Origin: Cellulosimicrobium sp. Marseille-Q4280
Lineage (GTDB): Bacteria; Actinomycetota; Actinomycetes; Actinomycetales; Cellulomonadaceae
DNA length: 64,000 nucleotides
Direction: 5' to 3'
Assembly: GCF_943181405.1 (NCBI RefSeq)
Contig: NZ_CALPBY010000009.1
Coordinates: forward strand, 1-64,000
This document shows, piece after piece, positions 32,326 to 41,297 of the stretch. Within the stretch, counting starts at the first letter, position 1; each line of letters begins with the position of its first letter. The notes below the pieces were generated by a model. It made no database searches. It was given only the letters and a program-made list of their open reading frames with translations, and had not been told where the DNA came from. The translations under genes were made by a program, and so were the position numbers.

Positions 32326-32929
32326 GCGATCTCGGTCGTGGCGGGCCCGGCGGGCCCTGCGGGGTGCTGCGGAGTGCTGCAGAGCTGGATCTGGGTCTCT
32401 CCGTCGGCTTCTCCGTTGGTCCGCTGGACCCGTTTGCCCTGGTCAGGGGCCCTCTTAGGGGGTCCCTCTAGGGGTACTACGGAGTAACGGAGACGAAATC
32501 GTAGTCGTATAAGGGGGGAGTACACAGACACCCCTCTACCCCCTGAGGGGCGGGCCCCCAAGGGGTGGGCCAAGAGAGTGATTCTCTCGTTCCCTATAGG
32601 GGGGACGGGGGAAATCTGGCTCCGTTGCTCCGCAGGTCCGTTTTCGGGCCCTGACCTGCGCAAACGCCTGCGGAGAGGTCTGCGGACGCTGCGGAGTTGC
32701 CGGTCCGCAGCGCGCAGGAACCGGGCGAAACACCCAAACCGGGCGTCGTGTCGTGCTGCGCGTGCTTGACCGGCGCTGCTACGCTCGTCGCGCCCGAGCG
32801 GGCACCGGAGCGAGGGACGGCGAGCGTAGCAGGCCCCTGATCCGGTGCCGATCCGCACATTCGCGGCCCCACCTCCCGCACTGCCGCGGGGCACGGGCCC
32901 CGATCCCCGCCAGGCCCCGCGAGCGAGCA
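32326..32929. other. Gene-free, repeat-rich region, candidate origin or control region
   Basis: About 600 bases with no plausible gene and locally lower GC (32480-32530, including CGTAGTCGTATAAGG). It contains repeated CTCCGTTG/CGGAG and CTGCGGA-like words on both strands (about 32400-32430, 32480-32500, 32620-32720), facing CCCCT/AGGGG runs (32450-32610), a short GAGAG/CTCTC hairpin and a 12-bp inverted repeat at 32776-32832. Repeats plus AT-richness recall iteron-type origins, but no initiator gene is adjacent. Confidence 0.4.
32776..32832. repeat. 12-bp inverted repeat
   Basis: CTGCTACGCTCG (32776-32787) and CGAGCGTAGCAG (32821-32832) are perfect complements separated by 33 GC-rich bases, within the gene-free region. 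Confidence 0.6.
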
Positions 32930-33604
32930 TCAGCCTGCGCAGCGCACCTCGCCGCCCACGTGCGACCACCCCGAGCCGGCGTTCGCCATCGAGCTGTCGC
33001 ACAGCGGGCACAGCGCCGCACCGGGCCCGTCCTGCAGCTGACCGGCCTCGTCACGCACGTCCGTGCTCGCCGACACCGCGCACTCCCGGCGGTCGCCCTC
33101 GAGCTCCAGCAGCCCGCCGCGCTCGACGTGCTGGAACCCCCGGGCGCCGTCGGCCAGCACCAGGGTCGTGCTCGCCCCGTGGCGCGTGTGCGTGGTGACC
33201 TTCGAGCGCGGCGCGGCCAGCACGCGCACCTGCGCGCCCCGCTCCACGCGCACCGACGTCGACCACGGGCGCGCCGCAGCGGCGACCTGCACCCGCCCGG
33301 AGATCACCCGCAGCGGAGCCGACCCGCTCTCGTGCTCGACGTGCAGCACCGAGCCGTCCAGCGGTCCGTGCACCTCGAGCATGGTGACCCTGTCCGAGGC
33401 GGCCCGGGCCGTGATGACCACGCGCCGCTCGTACCCGTCCGGCGCGCCGCGGCGCAGGTCCAGCTTCTCGGCCAGCTCCCCGGCAGTGCCCGGGCGCACC
33501 GTGACGACCTCGACGTCCCCGACCAGCAGCACCCGGGCCTCGGCGCGCGTGCCGGGCGCGAACTGCCCGCCGGTGCTCACCCCGGCCGGCACCCGGCCCC
33601 TCAC
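32930..33604 (-). CDS. Tagged protein with C-terminal Cys motif, 224 aa
   Basis: The tag comes almost at once (MRG then RVPAGVSTGGQF, residues 4-15). The body is mostly beta strands with repeated VRV/VEV patterns, perhaps a beta-helix-like fold, and the end has CPLCDSSMANAG with a final C, a possible zinc site. The GTG start overlaps the upstream stop (GTGA). It is the gene next to the repeat-rich region. Confidence 0.75.
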   Translation of the reverse strand: MRGRVPAGVSTGGQFAPGTRAEARVLLVGDVEVVTVRPGTAGELAEKLDLRRGAPDGYERRVVITARAASDRVTMLEVHGPLDGSVLHVEHESGSAPLRVISGRVQVAAAARPWSTSVRVERGAQVRVLAAPRSKVTTHTRHGASTTLVLADGARGFQHVERGGLLELEGDRRECAVSASTDVRDEAGQLQDGPGAALCPLCDSSMANAGSGWSHVGGEVRCAG

Positions 33605-34482
33605 CGGGCCGGGTCCTCGAGCACGTCGACCAGCACGTCCGGGGTGTACCGGCGGCCGTGGTCGGTCGCGACCATCGGGGCGTCGCTCGCGTCACGCGCG
33701 ATGCGGGCCTCGCCTGCGTCCGGGAACCCGACCGGCACCACGCGGGCGCCGGCGAGCCGGTCCAGGGTGGACTCGTCCAGGCGGACGGTGCGGGTGGTCT
33801 GCCCGCGCCACGTGCCCGGCTCGGTGCCCGGCTCCGCCTCGGGCAGGCGCAGGTCCTCGGGCAGCACGGCGATCATCTCCGGGGCGGCCTGCCACCGGCC
33901 GACGACGTTCTCCTCGGGCCACGGCACCAGCTGGCCGGCGTACTTCGGGTCGGCGACGCGCTCGTGCGCCGAGGGGTGCACCGGCTCGGCGCCGGTGAGG
34001 ACCTTCACGTCGTCGTCGGCGAGCCGGTAGCGGATGTGGGCGTTGATCAGGTCGCGCTCGGCCTCACCGATCGCCTCCTCGCCGTCGGCCATCGTCAGGG
34101 CGTTGCGGGTCTCCAGGGCGCGGCGCAGCTGGGTCGCGGCGTTGTCGCGGTCGCCGCGGGCGCCGAACAGCGAGATGCGGTGGCTGGCGCGCGACAGCGC
34201 GTACCAGCGGTGCCAGCGGATCGCGGCGTCGCGGGCGCCGGCACGGTCCAGGCCCTGCTCGTTGATCTGCCGCTTGAGGCCGGCGATGTCGCGCTCGCCC
34301 ATGCCCTGCTGCAGGCCGACGGGCACGCCGAGGTCGGCCAGCGACCCGGGCTCGTGCACGCGCGGGCGCGGCGCGGCGGCCAGCTCGACGCCGGACTCCT
34401 CGCGGGTCTTGGTCGTGAACTGGCCGCCGGTGGACACGCCTGCAGACGTGCGGGGGTGGGCCGAGGAGTCGAAGGTGCTCAT
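33601..34482 (-). CDS. Tagged hypothetical protein, 293 aa
   Basis: Tag variant RTSAGVSTGGQF (residues 11-22) after MSTFDSSAHP, like the 31478 product. Mainly helical; no cysteine motif or membrane segment. No family recognised. Motif copy 34491-34499 is 8 bases before the ATG. Translation is probably coupled to the next gene by a GTGA overlap. Confidence 0.8.
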   Translation of the reverse strand: MSTFDSSAHPRTSAGVSTGGQFTTKTREESGVELAAAPRPRVHEPGSLADLGVPVGLQQGMGERDIAGLKRQINEQGLDRAGARDAAIRWHRWYALSRASHRISLFGARGDRDNAATQLRRALETRNALTMADGEEAIGEAERDLINAHIRYRLADDDVKVLTGAEPVHPSAHERVADPKYAGQLVPWPEENVVGRWQAAPEMIAVLPEDLRLPEAEPGTEPGTWRGQTTRTVRLDESTLDRLAGARVVPVGFPDAGEARIARDASDAPMVATDHGRRYTPDVLVDVLEDPAR

Positions 34483-34510
34483 GCCCCCTAGATGTGCGGG
34501 GTGAGCGCGC

Positions 34511-35404
34511 TCAGAACGGCGGGATCGTGCGGTTCATGTCCTCCAGCAGCCGCGCGCACGCGGCCGCGCGGGAGGAGTCCTCGACGCTGGTGATCTGGCT
34601 CTCGTGCGAGGCCATCCACCGCACTGTCCCGGCGACGGCGGCCATGTCCAGGCGCCCCGAGGCGTCGCGCACCCGGCGCGCCGGCAGGGTCACCCGGCCG
34701 AGCATCGTGTTGTTGCGCGGCTCGATGATCGCCACCCGCAGCAGCGAGGGCCCGTCGACGTCGTCGACCTCCACGGCGACCGGCACGACCCCGGACCACA
34801 GGTGGTAGTCCGGGTGGGAGCGGTCCAGGGTCCCGCGGGCGGCCTGGAACCCCTCGGGGCTGGCGGCCTCGGCCTCGGTCAGCGCCAGGGACGCCTGGTG
34901 CATCTTGGCCGGCGCGGAGTCGTCGGCCTGGGCGCGCACGAGCAGCTCACGGTCGGACAGCGTGGCGCGGGCCTTGGCGACGCCGAGCACCGTGGTGGAC
35001 ATCAGCGACTCGATGTCGGCCAGGTCCTCCGTGGCGGCGGCAGCTGCGCGGCGCGCGTCGAACGCCTGGCCGGCGTCGGCGACCTGCCCGCCGCGGACCA
35101 GGGCCGCTGCCGCGGACGCAGCGCGCGCGGTGTCCTCGACGCGCTGGAACGTCTCGCGGACGCGGTTGGCCAGCGCGGTGGCCTCCAGCCAGGACGAGCG
35201 CAGCGCGTCGTCGGCCGCGAGCTCGGGGCCGGTCAGGTGCTCGAAGCGGCCCATGACCTTCTCGAGGATCTCGCGCGCCGCGCCCAGGTCCTCGGCGTCG
35301 AGCGCGTCGCGCAGGGAACCGAGGTCGACGGGCGCCTCGGCGCGAGCTCCGGCGGTGAACTGGCCGCCGGTGCGCACACCGGCGGGAACTCGGGCGGTCG
35401 TCAC
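34511..35404 (-). CDS. Tagged helical protein, 297 aa
   Basis: RVPAGVRTGGQF at residues 5-16 after a GTG start that overlaps the upstream stop (GTGA). Residues about 25-190 are strongly helical and alanine-rich, probably a helical bundle or coiled coil; the C-terminal 100 residues include a beta segment (VVPVAVEVDDVDGPSLLRVA). No family recognised. No motif of its own. Confidence 0.75.
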   Translation of the reverse strand: MTTARVPAGVRTGGQFTAGARAEAPVDLGSLRDALDAEDLGAAREILEKVMGRFEHLTGPELAADDALRSSWLEATALANRVRETFQRVEDTARAASAAAALVRGGQVADAGQAFDARRAAAAATEDLADIESLMSTTVLGVAKARATLSDRELLVRAQADDSAPAKMHQASLALTEAEAASPEGFQAARGTLDRSHPDYHLWSGVVPVAVEVDDVDGPSLLRVAIIEPRNNTMLGRVTLPARRVRDASGRLDMAAVAGTVRWMASHESQITSVEDSSRAAACARLLEDMNRTIPPF

Positions 35405-36120
35405 AGGTCTCGTCCCATCAGCTCGAAGTCGTGCGCGTCGTGCTCGGCGACGCGCTTGGTGAACACCTCGACGAGGTAGCGCATGTAGGACTCGGCCCGG
35501 CCGGGGTCGGCGCCGCACAGGGCGCGCTGCAGGCGCTCGGCGCGGATTCGCGAGGCGCGCTCGCTCAGCGCCCACGGCAGCGGGTCGCGCGAGGAGAACG
35601 CCCGCCACCGCGGACGGTTCCCGACCCCGGGCGCAGCCACGAGCGTCAGCCGCTCGCCCTCGACCCGGAACGTGGCGACGGTCGTACCGCGCGGGCGGTC
35701 GCGCACGATGGTGACGGGCACCGCCGTGACGTGCTCGTAGGCGCGGGTGGCCGCGGTGATCGCCTCGACGGTCGCGGCCGCGTCGACCATGACCTCCCGG
35801 GCGCAGGTCAGCGCCTCCCCGAGCGCGCCGAGCTCGACCGACCATGTCCGGGCGGGCGACTCGGTGCACAGCAGCCAGCCGTTGCCGGTCGGGGTGGGGC
35901 AGATCGTCACGGTGCGCGCCCCGGCGAACGTCACGCGCGCGCTCTGACCGGCGACGACCACGCGCACGTGGCCGAGCCCGGTGACCGAGGCCAGCGCCCA
36001 GACCAGGTCGCCGGCGTCGGCGAGGTTCGCGGGGTGGACCAGCACCGCTGCCCCCGACAGCCCTTCGAGGATGGAAGGGTCTGCCGCGGGAGCGGTCACG
36101 GGGTCGAGCGTGAGGGTCAA
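35401..36120 (-). CDS. Untagged hypothetical protein, 239 aa
   Basis: A TTG start overlapping the upstream stop (TTGA) gives MTLTLDPVTAP. Alpha/beta composition, with an aromatic/basic C-terminal helix (SYMRYLVEVFTKRVAEHD). It is the middle, untagged member of a three-gene coupled unit whose first and last genes are tagged. No family recognised. Confidence 0.7.
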   Translation of the reverse strand: MTLTLDPVTAPAADPSILEGLSGAAVLVHPANLADAGDLVWALASVTGLGHVRVVVAGQSARVTFAGARTVTICPTPTGNGWLLCTESPARTWSVELGALGEALTCAREVMVDAAATVEAITAATRAYEHVTAVPVTIVRDRPRGTTVATFRVEGERLTLVAAPGVGNRPRWRAFSSRDPLPWALSERASRIRAERLQRALCGADPGRAESYMRYLVEVFTKRVAEHDAHDFELMGRDL

Positions 36121-36860
36121 GCGGAGGTCTCCTCGTCCTGGCGCAGCGCGGACTCCTCGTCGGCGACCTCGCCCGCGGCGGCAACCAGGGCCTGCAGGTC
36201 GTGGCCACCGGCGCGGGCCCAGTGGTGCAGCTCGGTCAGCAGGTCGCGCGCGGAGCCGACCTCGTCGGCGTCGGTGTCGCCGTGGCGGGCACGGAACGCC
36301 GCGATGGTCTGAGCGCCGACCTCGCCGGGGGCGGGCTTCTTCTCCGGCAGGGCACCGTCGAGCACCGCGTCGATGTGGATACGCGCCTTGTGGCCGTGCT
36401 TGGCCCGGCCGATGATCTCCAGCCCGTTGACCGACCCGTACGGGATCGAGTCCAGCGCGTCGACGAGCAGCTGGGAGACGGCGTCGTCCTCGTCGCCGAG
36501 CTCCGCCCAGCCCTCGCTGACGTCGTCACCGTCAGCGTCGAGGACCGTCTGGATCGACATCGCCGTCGAGCCCGGGTCGTACATCTCCTCGATCTCGACG
36601 CTCGCGGCGTTCGGGTAGTGCATCCGGACCGCGGCGGCCACGCCGACGGCGCGCAGCGCGGCGGCCTCGTCGGGGCCCGGGTCCACGCCCGCCGTGCCCT
36701 GCATGCTGGTTCGGTCGAGGACGGCGTTCAGCCGCTCGCGCAAGATCTCTCGCTCCACGTTGGAGTGCAGCTGGACGCCCGTCGCCTCGCCGTGGGAGGA
36801 GGTGGCGAACTGGCCGCCGGTGGACACGCCTGCGGGCACGCGCGAGGTGTTGGTGTTCAT
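36117..36860 (-). CDS. Tagged hypothetical protein, 247 aa
   Basis: RVPAGVSTGGQF at residues 7-18. The C-terminal helix ARDLLTELHHWARAGGHDLQAL resembles those of the 2556 and 29315 products; a preceding H-rich strand (RAKHGHKARIHID) may bind metal. Motif copy 36870-36878 lies 9 bases before the ATG. First gene of a coupled trio. Confidence 0.8.
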   Translation of the reverse strand: MNTNTSRVPAGVSTGGQFATSSHGEATGVQLHSNVEREILRERLNAVLDRTSMQGTAGVDPGPDEAAALRAVGVAAAVRMHYPNAASVEIEEMYDPGSTAMSIQTVLDADGDDVSEGWAELGDEDDAVSQLLVDALDSIPYGSVNGLEIIGRAKHGHKARIHIDAVLDGALPEKKPAPGEVGAQTIAAFRARHGDTDADEVGSARDLLTELHHWARAGGHDLQALVAAAGEVADEESALRQDEETSA

Positions 36861-36891
36861 GTCCTGGTAGATGTGCGGGGCCAGCTGCAGG

Positions 36892-37440
36892 TCAGCGCTC
36901 CTGCGTCCTGCCGGCGCCGATCGGCGGGTCGTCGGGGTGCAGCGGGCCGACGGTCTCGCGCCACGGGGCGCTCATCCGGTCGTACGCGCCTGCGTCCCAG
37001 CCCTCGACCTGGCCGACCTCGTCGCGGGCGAGCAGGGCACGTGCCGAGACCTGGGCGACGATCTGCAGGTCCCGGTCGCGAAGCACGCGCGCCGAGCGCC
37101 ACGAGGCGACGCCGGCGGCCGCGAGCATCCGGTCGGTGCCGAGCGCGGCCGAGCAGGCGCGCTCGTCGTCGGCGTACCGCTGGTGCTCGCTCGACCCTGG
37201 CGCGGCGTCCATCGGCGCGTACGTGCGGGCGCGCAGCTCGCCGGCGGTCGCATCGTCCAGGTCGCCCACCGCGGCGGCCATCGCCTCGGCGAGCGCGCGA
37301 CCGTCACCGCGGCTGGCGGCCTCGGCCATCGCTACGGCGTGCGCGCGCCCACCTCGGGGCAGCGCGACGGGGGACTCGGCGCGGTGCGAGGGCGCGAACT
37401 GCCCGCCGGAGGACACCCCGGCGGGCACGCGCGGGCTCAC
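36892..37440 (-). CDS. Tagged hypothetical protein, 182 aa
   Basis: GTG start overlapping the upstream stop (GTGA) gives MSP then RVPAGVSSGGQF (residues 4-15; note SS for TT). Helical, alanine-rich. No family recognised. Expressed with the 37437 gene. Confidence 0.75.
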   Translation of the reverse strand: MSPRVPAGVSSGGQFAPSHRAESPVALPRGGRAHAVAMAEAASRGDGRALAEAMAAAVGDLDDATAGELRARTYAPMDAAPGSSEHQRYADDERACSAALGTDRMLAAAGVASWRSARVLRDRDLQIVAQVSARALLARDEVGQVEGWDAGAYDRMSAPWRETVGPLHPDDPPIGAGRTQER

Positions 37441-38375
37441 CGGCTCAGCAGCCGGGACTCGACGACGTCGATCGCCGGGGCCAGGTGCTGGGCGTACAGC
37501 TCGGTGACCATGTCGGCGTTCAGGGCGCGCAGGTCGCCGGCGTCCAGGTCGCCGGACTCCAGACGGGCCTCGAGCACCTGGCCGACGATCTCCAGCCCGG
37601 CCTCCTCGCACGCCGCGTCCATGTGGGCCAACGCCACGTCCTCGTCGTCGGGCTCGTTGATCTCGAGCACGGGGCGCTCGGCGGCGCGCAGCGCGGCGGC
37701 CATGACGTCGGCGGCCGGGCCGATCTCCTGCTCGTACAGGTCGGCCACCTCGTCGGCGTCCAGGTCCGCGTAGGCGTCCGCGGGCACGTCCTCGCGGTTC
37801 CAGACCACGCCGAGCACGTCGTGCATGACCGGCAGCCCGGCCTCCTCGGCGACCGCCCGGGTCGTGGGCGGGTAGTCGGGGATCGCGCCGGTCGAGGCGG
37901 CGTGGCGGGCGAGCTCGCGGTCGTAGTCGCGCGCGGTGGACTCCCCGGCGCCGGGGCGGCCGCTGATCGACACGGCGGTAGCGACCGTCTCGACCTGGTC
38001 GGGCGACCAGTCCGGCTCGGCGGCCAGGGTGCGGGCCAGGCCGTTGAGCGCGACCCAGTCGTCGTACCCGGGCTCGCCCTCGGCGACGGCGTTGGCGTCC
38101 ATCCACGCGAGCATCTCGTCGTCGTAGGTGTCCTCGGCGTCGCCGGGGTGCGGCCGGCCGGTGTCGGCGATCCGGTCGGCGGCCGCGGACAGGGTGTCGG
38201 CGGTGGAGCTGGAGTGGTCGACGACGAGCAGGCGCGCGATGCGGTCCATCGCGGTCGCGTCGGTCCAGTGCCGGGGCGGCGCCGGCGCGAGGGCGACCGG
38301 CGCCTCGGCGCGGGCGGAGGTGGAGAACTGGCCGCCGGTGGTGACGCCGGCCGGGACACGGGTCTGAGTGCTCAT
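37437..38375 (-). CDS. Tagged protein with an internal duplication, 312 aa
   Basis: RVPAGVTTGGQF at residues 6-17. Two related segments occur in the C-terminal half (LDADEVADLYEQEIGPAADV and LNADMVTELYAQHLAPAIDV), separated by about 70 residues, suggesting an internal repeat. Strongly acidic, no cysteine pair. No family recognised. Motif copy 38385-38393 is 9 bases before the ATG. Confidence 0.8.
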   Translation of the reverse strand: MSTQTRVPAGVTTGGQFSTSARAEAPVALAPAPPRHWTDATAMDRIARLLVVDHSSSTADTLSAAADRIADTGRPHPGDAEDTYDDEMLAWMDANAVAEGEPGYDDWVALNGLARTLAAEPDWSPDQVETVATAVSISGRPGAGESTARDYDRELARHAASTGAIPDYPPTTRAVAEEAGLPVMHDVLGVVWNREDVPADAYADLDADEVADLYEQEIGPAADVMAAALRAAERPVLEINEPDDEDVALAHMDAACEEAGLEIVGQVLEARLESGDLDAGDLRALNADMVTELYAQHLAPAIDVVESRLLSR

Positions 38376-38406
38376 GCCCGGGTAGATGTGCGGGGCCTTC
38401 CCCAGG

Positions 38407-39111
38407 TCAGCGCCCGACGGTCGCCTCGGGGTCGGCGCGCATGCCCCACCAGCCGTCCTGGCCGGACAGCGCGAGCCCGGCGGTGAGGATGCCGCGTCGC
38501 ATCGCCTCGGTCGGGGCGGTGCGCACGGACTGCGCCCACTCGGCGCGCGAGGCCTTGGAGGTGCGCTTGGACGTCATCTCCCGGCGCACGGTGTGGAACG
38601 TGCTGTTGACGGGCGCGCCGCCGAGCTCGCGCTGCAGGCGGGTCACGACGTAGTCCTCGCGGACCTCTGCGGTGCCGGAGTACAGCGCCATGACGCCGTG
38701 GCGGATCCCGGCCTCGAAGTCGGCGTAGCGCTGGGCGGCGGGCGACCCGGGCACCTGCGCGCGGGCCTGCTCGGTGGCCCATGCCTGCCAGCCGGTGACG
38801 GTTCGGGCGGCGGCGTGGTCGGCGCGGGCGGAGGCGAGATGGGAGGTCTGCACGGAGGCGATCGCGTCCTCGACCGAGGACGGGTCGTCGTCGAACGGGA
38901 CGGCGTCGGGGCGGGTCAGGCCGAGCTCGTCGCGCGGGGCGAGCGTGCCGGACGCCCAGGTGGGGTCCTCGTCCTTGTGCGCGGGCCCGCGGATCTCGTC
39001 ACGCGCGGGCGTCGCAGCCAGGGTGACGTGGGCCTCGGCGCGTGCCGTGGTGGAGAACTGGCCGCCGGTGGTGACCCCTGCCGGGACACGGGACTGGTGC
39101 TGGTCGCTCAT
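38407..39111 (-). CDS. Tagged hypothetical protein, 234 aa
   Basis: RVPAGVTTGGQF at residues 8-19. Later helices include a basic stretch (RREMTSKRTSKASRAEW) that could contact nucleic acid. No family recognised. Motif copy 39120-39128 is 8 bases before the ATG and directly follows the hairpin that ends the secreted-protein gene. Confidence 0.8.
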   Translation of the reverse strand: MSDQHQSRVPAGVTTGGQFSTTARAEAHVTLAATPARDEIRGPAHKDEDPTWASGTLAPRDELGLTRPDAVPFDDDPSSVEDAIASVQTSHLASARADHAAARTVTGWQAWATEQARAQVPGSPAAQRYADFEAGIRHGVMALYSGTAEVREDYVVTRLQRELGGAPVNSTFHTVRREMTSKRTSKASRAEWAQSVRTAPTEAMRRGILTAGLALSGQDGWWGMRADPEATVGR

Positions 39112-39138
39112 GGCGAGTAGATGTGCGGGCCAACGCGA

Positions 39139-39178
39139 AGCGCCCGCCCCGCCGCGGTGAGGCGGCGAGACGGGCGCT
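39139..39178 (-). terminator. Hairpin between secreted-protein gene and tagged gene
   Basis: AGCGCCCG pairs with CGGGCGCT, with an inner CGCC/GGCG stem. It lies 18 bases beyond the stop at 39197. Confidence 0.55.
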
Positions 39179-39196
39179 GGAGGTGGAAGCTGCGCG

Positions 39197-40417
39197 TCAG
39201 GCGGTGAACGCCGGCTTGGGCAGGTCCCAGTAGTCGGTCCAGACGTCGAAGTTCTCGTGCGTGGTCACGCTGGAGACGTCCCATCCGGACAGGTCGCGGT
39301 TGACGCCCGCGTTCGCCTGGAACAGACCATCCATGTTGGTGACCTTCGAGACGTCCCAGTTCTCGATGCCGACCGGGTTCAGGGTCCCGAACCGGAACAG
39401 CCCGGCCATGTTCGTGACCTCGGAGGTGTCCCAGCCCGACAGGTCGGAGGTCAGCGCGGAGGCGCTCGACAGGGCGTAGGACAGGTCGGTCACCCCGGCG
39501 GGGATCTCGGCGACCGTCGTCATGTTCCGGGCGTTGACGAACGCGCCGGACAGGTTCGTCGTGCCGGTCTCGTCGTCCCAGCGGTCCACGGAGATGAGGC
39601 AGGTGCTGCTGTTGGGGATCATCTCGCCGCTGCCGTACGTGTCGAAGGCTCCGTCGATCGTGACGGTGTAGGTGCCCTTGTCGGCGTAGGCGTGGTTGAT
39701 GTTGTTGGTCAGCGGGGTCGTGGCGCCGTCGCCCCAGTCGACGGTGCCGGCCCGGACGCCGGCGGCCGGCAGCGTGACCGTCTGGGTGGTGCAGCTGGGC
39801 GCGGAGAGGTTGTAGGTCAGCGCCATGACGCCGGTGGCGACCGGCTCGGCGATGACCGAGTCGTCCTGCTCGGCGTCGAAGATCCACTCCAGGGTGGCGT
39901 CGGTGCCCGAGTAGGTGGTGTCGGCGGTTCGGTCGAACTCGACCGTCAGGCACAGCACCGAGGCGCCCCCGGCGCCGAGCACGCCGCCGACGTCGCCGGT
40001 GAACGTGCGGACGAGGTCGTCGCCCCAGCCGGCGGTGTTCAGCACCGAGCCTGCGGCGCTGGCCCCGGGCGTGCAGGAAGCGGCGTCCGGCACGGTGAAC
40101 GCCTGCGTCTGCAGCACGCGGGCGAGCTCGCCGGCGGTGGTGCGCACCGACGGGGTCCAGTTCAGCTGGACGGTGCCGGAGTTGGTCAGGGTGATCGCCT
40201 GGGCGACCCGGTCGCCGGGGGCCATGTCGCGCACGTCGAACGCGTGCGAGGCGGGCGCGGCGGTCAGGTCGAGCGTGCCGGAGGTGAACGTGTTGTCGGC
40301 GACGACCTCGGAGTCGGTGAACAGGGCGCTGGTGCCCGCCCCGACCGCGACGGCCGTGACCGCGGCTGCGGCCAGGAGCGCGACGCCGCGACGGCGACGC
40401 GTGGTGTTGGTGCTCAC
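39197..40417 (-). CDS. SipW-type secreted protein with short BspA-like repeat region, 406 aa
   Basis: GTG start with GGAAGGA upstream. RRRR, hydrophobic segment, GTSALFTDSEVVADNTF and DMAPGD give the SipW-type export signal; a CalY/TasA-like domain, a PKD-like segment (VDWGDGATTPL then TYTVTIDGAF) and only about three BspA-like repeats follow. It appears to be a shortened relative of the 17177 and 24461 products. Motif copy 40487-40495 is 69 bases before the start. Confidence 0.85.
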   Translation of the reverse strand: MSTNTTRRRRGVALLAAAAVTAVAVGAGTSALFTDSEVVADNTFTSGTLDLTAAPASHAFDVRDMAPGDRVAQAITLTNSGTVQLNWTPSVRTTAGELARVLQTQAFTVPDAASCTPGASAAGSVLNTAGWGDDLVRTFTGDVGGVLGAGGASVLCLTVEFDRTADTTYSGTDATLEWIFDAEQDDSVIAEPVATGVMALTYNLSAPSCTTQTVTLPAAGVRAGTVDWGDGATTPLTNNINHAYADKGTYTVTIDGAFDTYGSGEMIPNSSTCLISVDRWDDETGTTNLSGAFVNARNMTTVAEIPAGVTDLSYALSSASALTSDLSGWDTSEVTNMAGLFRFGTLNPVGIENWDVSKVTNMDGLFQANAGVNRDLSGWDVSSVTTHENFDVWTDYWDLPKPAFTA

Positions 40418-40486
40418 GCTGGGCGTGTCCTTCCGTAGAGAGGTCCGGGCGCGACGGTGCTGCGCTCGGGGTGGATCAGCCCCGTA

Positions 40487-40529
40487 GATGTGCGGCGCCC
40501 GGGCACGGCGGCCCATGCCCGGGCGCCGC
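40487..40529 (-). terminator. 14-bp hairpin overlapping a start-associated sequence
   Basis: GCGGCGCCCGGGCA (40492-40505) pairs perfectly with TGCCCGGGCGCCGC (40516-40529), 6 bases beyond the stop of the upstream gene; its end is the CCGC of the motif copy 40487-40495. Confidence 0.65.
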
Positions 40530-40535
40530 GGGCCG

Positions 40536-41102
40536 CTACGCGGTGGCCTGGGTGGCGTCGAACGTCCAGGTCAGCTCGGCCTCGCCGCCGGCGTGCTCGC
40601 TGCTGACCGAGCGCTGCATGAGCACCACGAGGCACACGGTGGTCTGCTCGCCTGCGGCCAGCGAGCGCGGCGCGGTGGCGTTGGGCTCCACGGGCGACAC
40701 CGGCCGGATCGTGGGGTCGGCCATCAGCAGCGGCAGCAGGTCCGTCCCGTCGTCGCACTGCGCGGAGTCCTGGACGGGGAAGGTGATCGCGTGCAGGACC
40801 CCACCCAGCGGGCTGGGGTCGGCGAGACCGACGCTGGCGCTCCAGGTGAGGTCGACGGTGCCGCCGTTGGTGAGGGTCAGCGGGCGGGCGATCGCGTCTC
40901 CGGGCGCCATGTCGCTCGCGCTGATCGCGGAGGTCTGGGTCCCGGCGGTCAGGTCCATCCACCCAGCGGTGAAGTCGTTGCCGGTGACGGGCTCGGAGTC
41001 GGTGAACAGGGCGCTGGTGCTGGCGGCCCCCGCGACGGAGAGCGCGGCGAAGGCGGACAGGAACGCGCCGCCGCGCGGGCGGGCGACCTCGTTGATGCTC
41101 AC
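40536..41102 (-). CDS. SipW-type secreted protein, single domain, 188 aa
   Basis: GTG start with GGAAGGAT upstream. Hydrophobic segment, STSALFTDSEPVTGNDF and DMAPGD: a compact CalY/TasA-like SipW substrate. No RRRR run, only VARPRGG before the hydrophobic core. Lies in the three-substrate block next to the signal peptidase. A one-base variant of the motif (CCGCACCTC, 41176-41184) lies 73 bases before the start. Confidence 0.8.
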   Translation of the reverse strand: MSINEVARPRGGAFLSAFAALSVAGAASTSALFTDSEPVTGNDFTAGWMDLTAGTQTSAISASDMAPGDAIARPLTLTNGGTVDLTWSASVGLADPSPLGGVLHAITFPVQDSAQCDDGTDLLPLLMADPTIRPVSPVEPNATAPRSLAAGEQTTVCLVVLMQRSVSSEHAGGEAELTWTFDATQATA

Positions 41103-41175
41103 GTGGTGATCCTTCCGATGGATCTGGCGACGTCCCGCCGGTCGGCGGGGTGTCGGTCATCCGGATCGGCCAGGT

Positions 41176-41184
41176 GAGGTGCGG
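41176..41184 (-). promoter_or_regulatory. Variant start-associated sequence CCGCACCTC, leadered
   Basis: Differs from CCGCACATC at one base. Its distance from the GTG (73 bases) resembles that at the other SipW-substrate genes, which supports function. Confidence 0.4.
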
Positions 41185-41245
41185 CGCGAGCGAGGGGGTG
41201 AGGAGCAGCGGGGAAGCCGCGGGGCGGGGAACGCCCGGTGGTGCA

Positions 41246-41284
41246 CTGCAGCCGCCCCTCCCGCGAGGGGAGAGGCGGCTGCAG
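41246..41284 (-). terminator. Hairpin after the TasA-like gene
   Basis: CTGCAGCCGCC pairs with GGCGGCTGCAG, with an inner CCTC/GAGG stem, 13 bases beyond the stop at 41298. Confidence 0.7.
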
Positions 41285-41297
41285 CAGGTGAGGCGGG

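Noticed and set aside
32849-32860. Plus-strand CCGCACATT as another start-associated sequence
   Set aside because: There is no start codon 8 or 9 bases downstream and no rightward gene follows.
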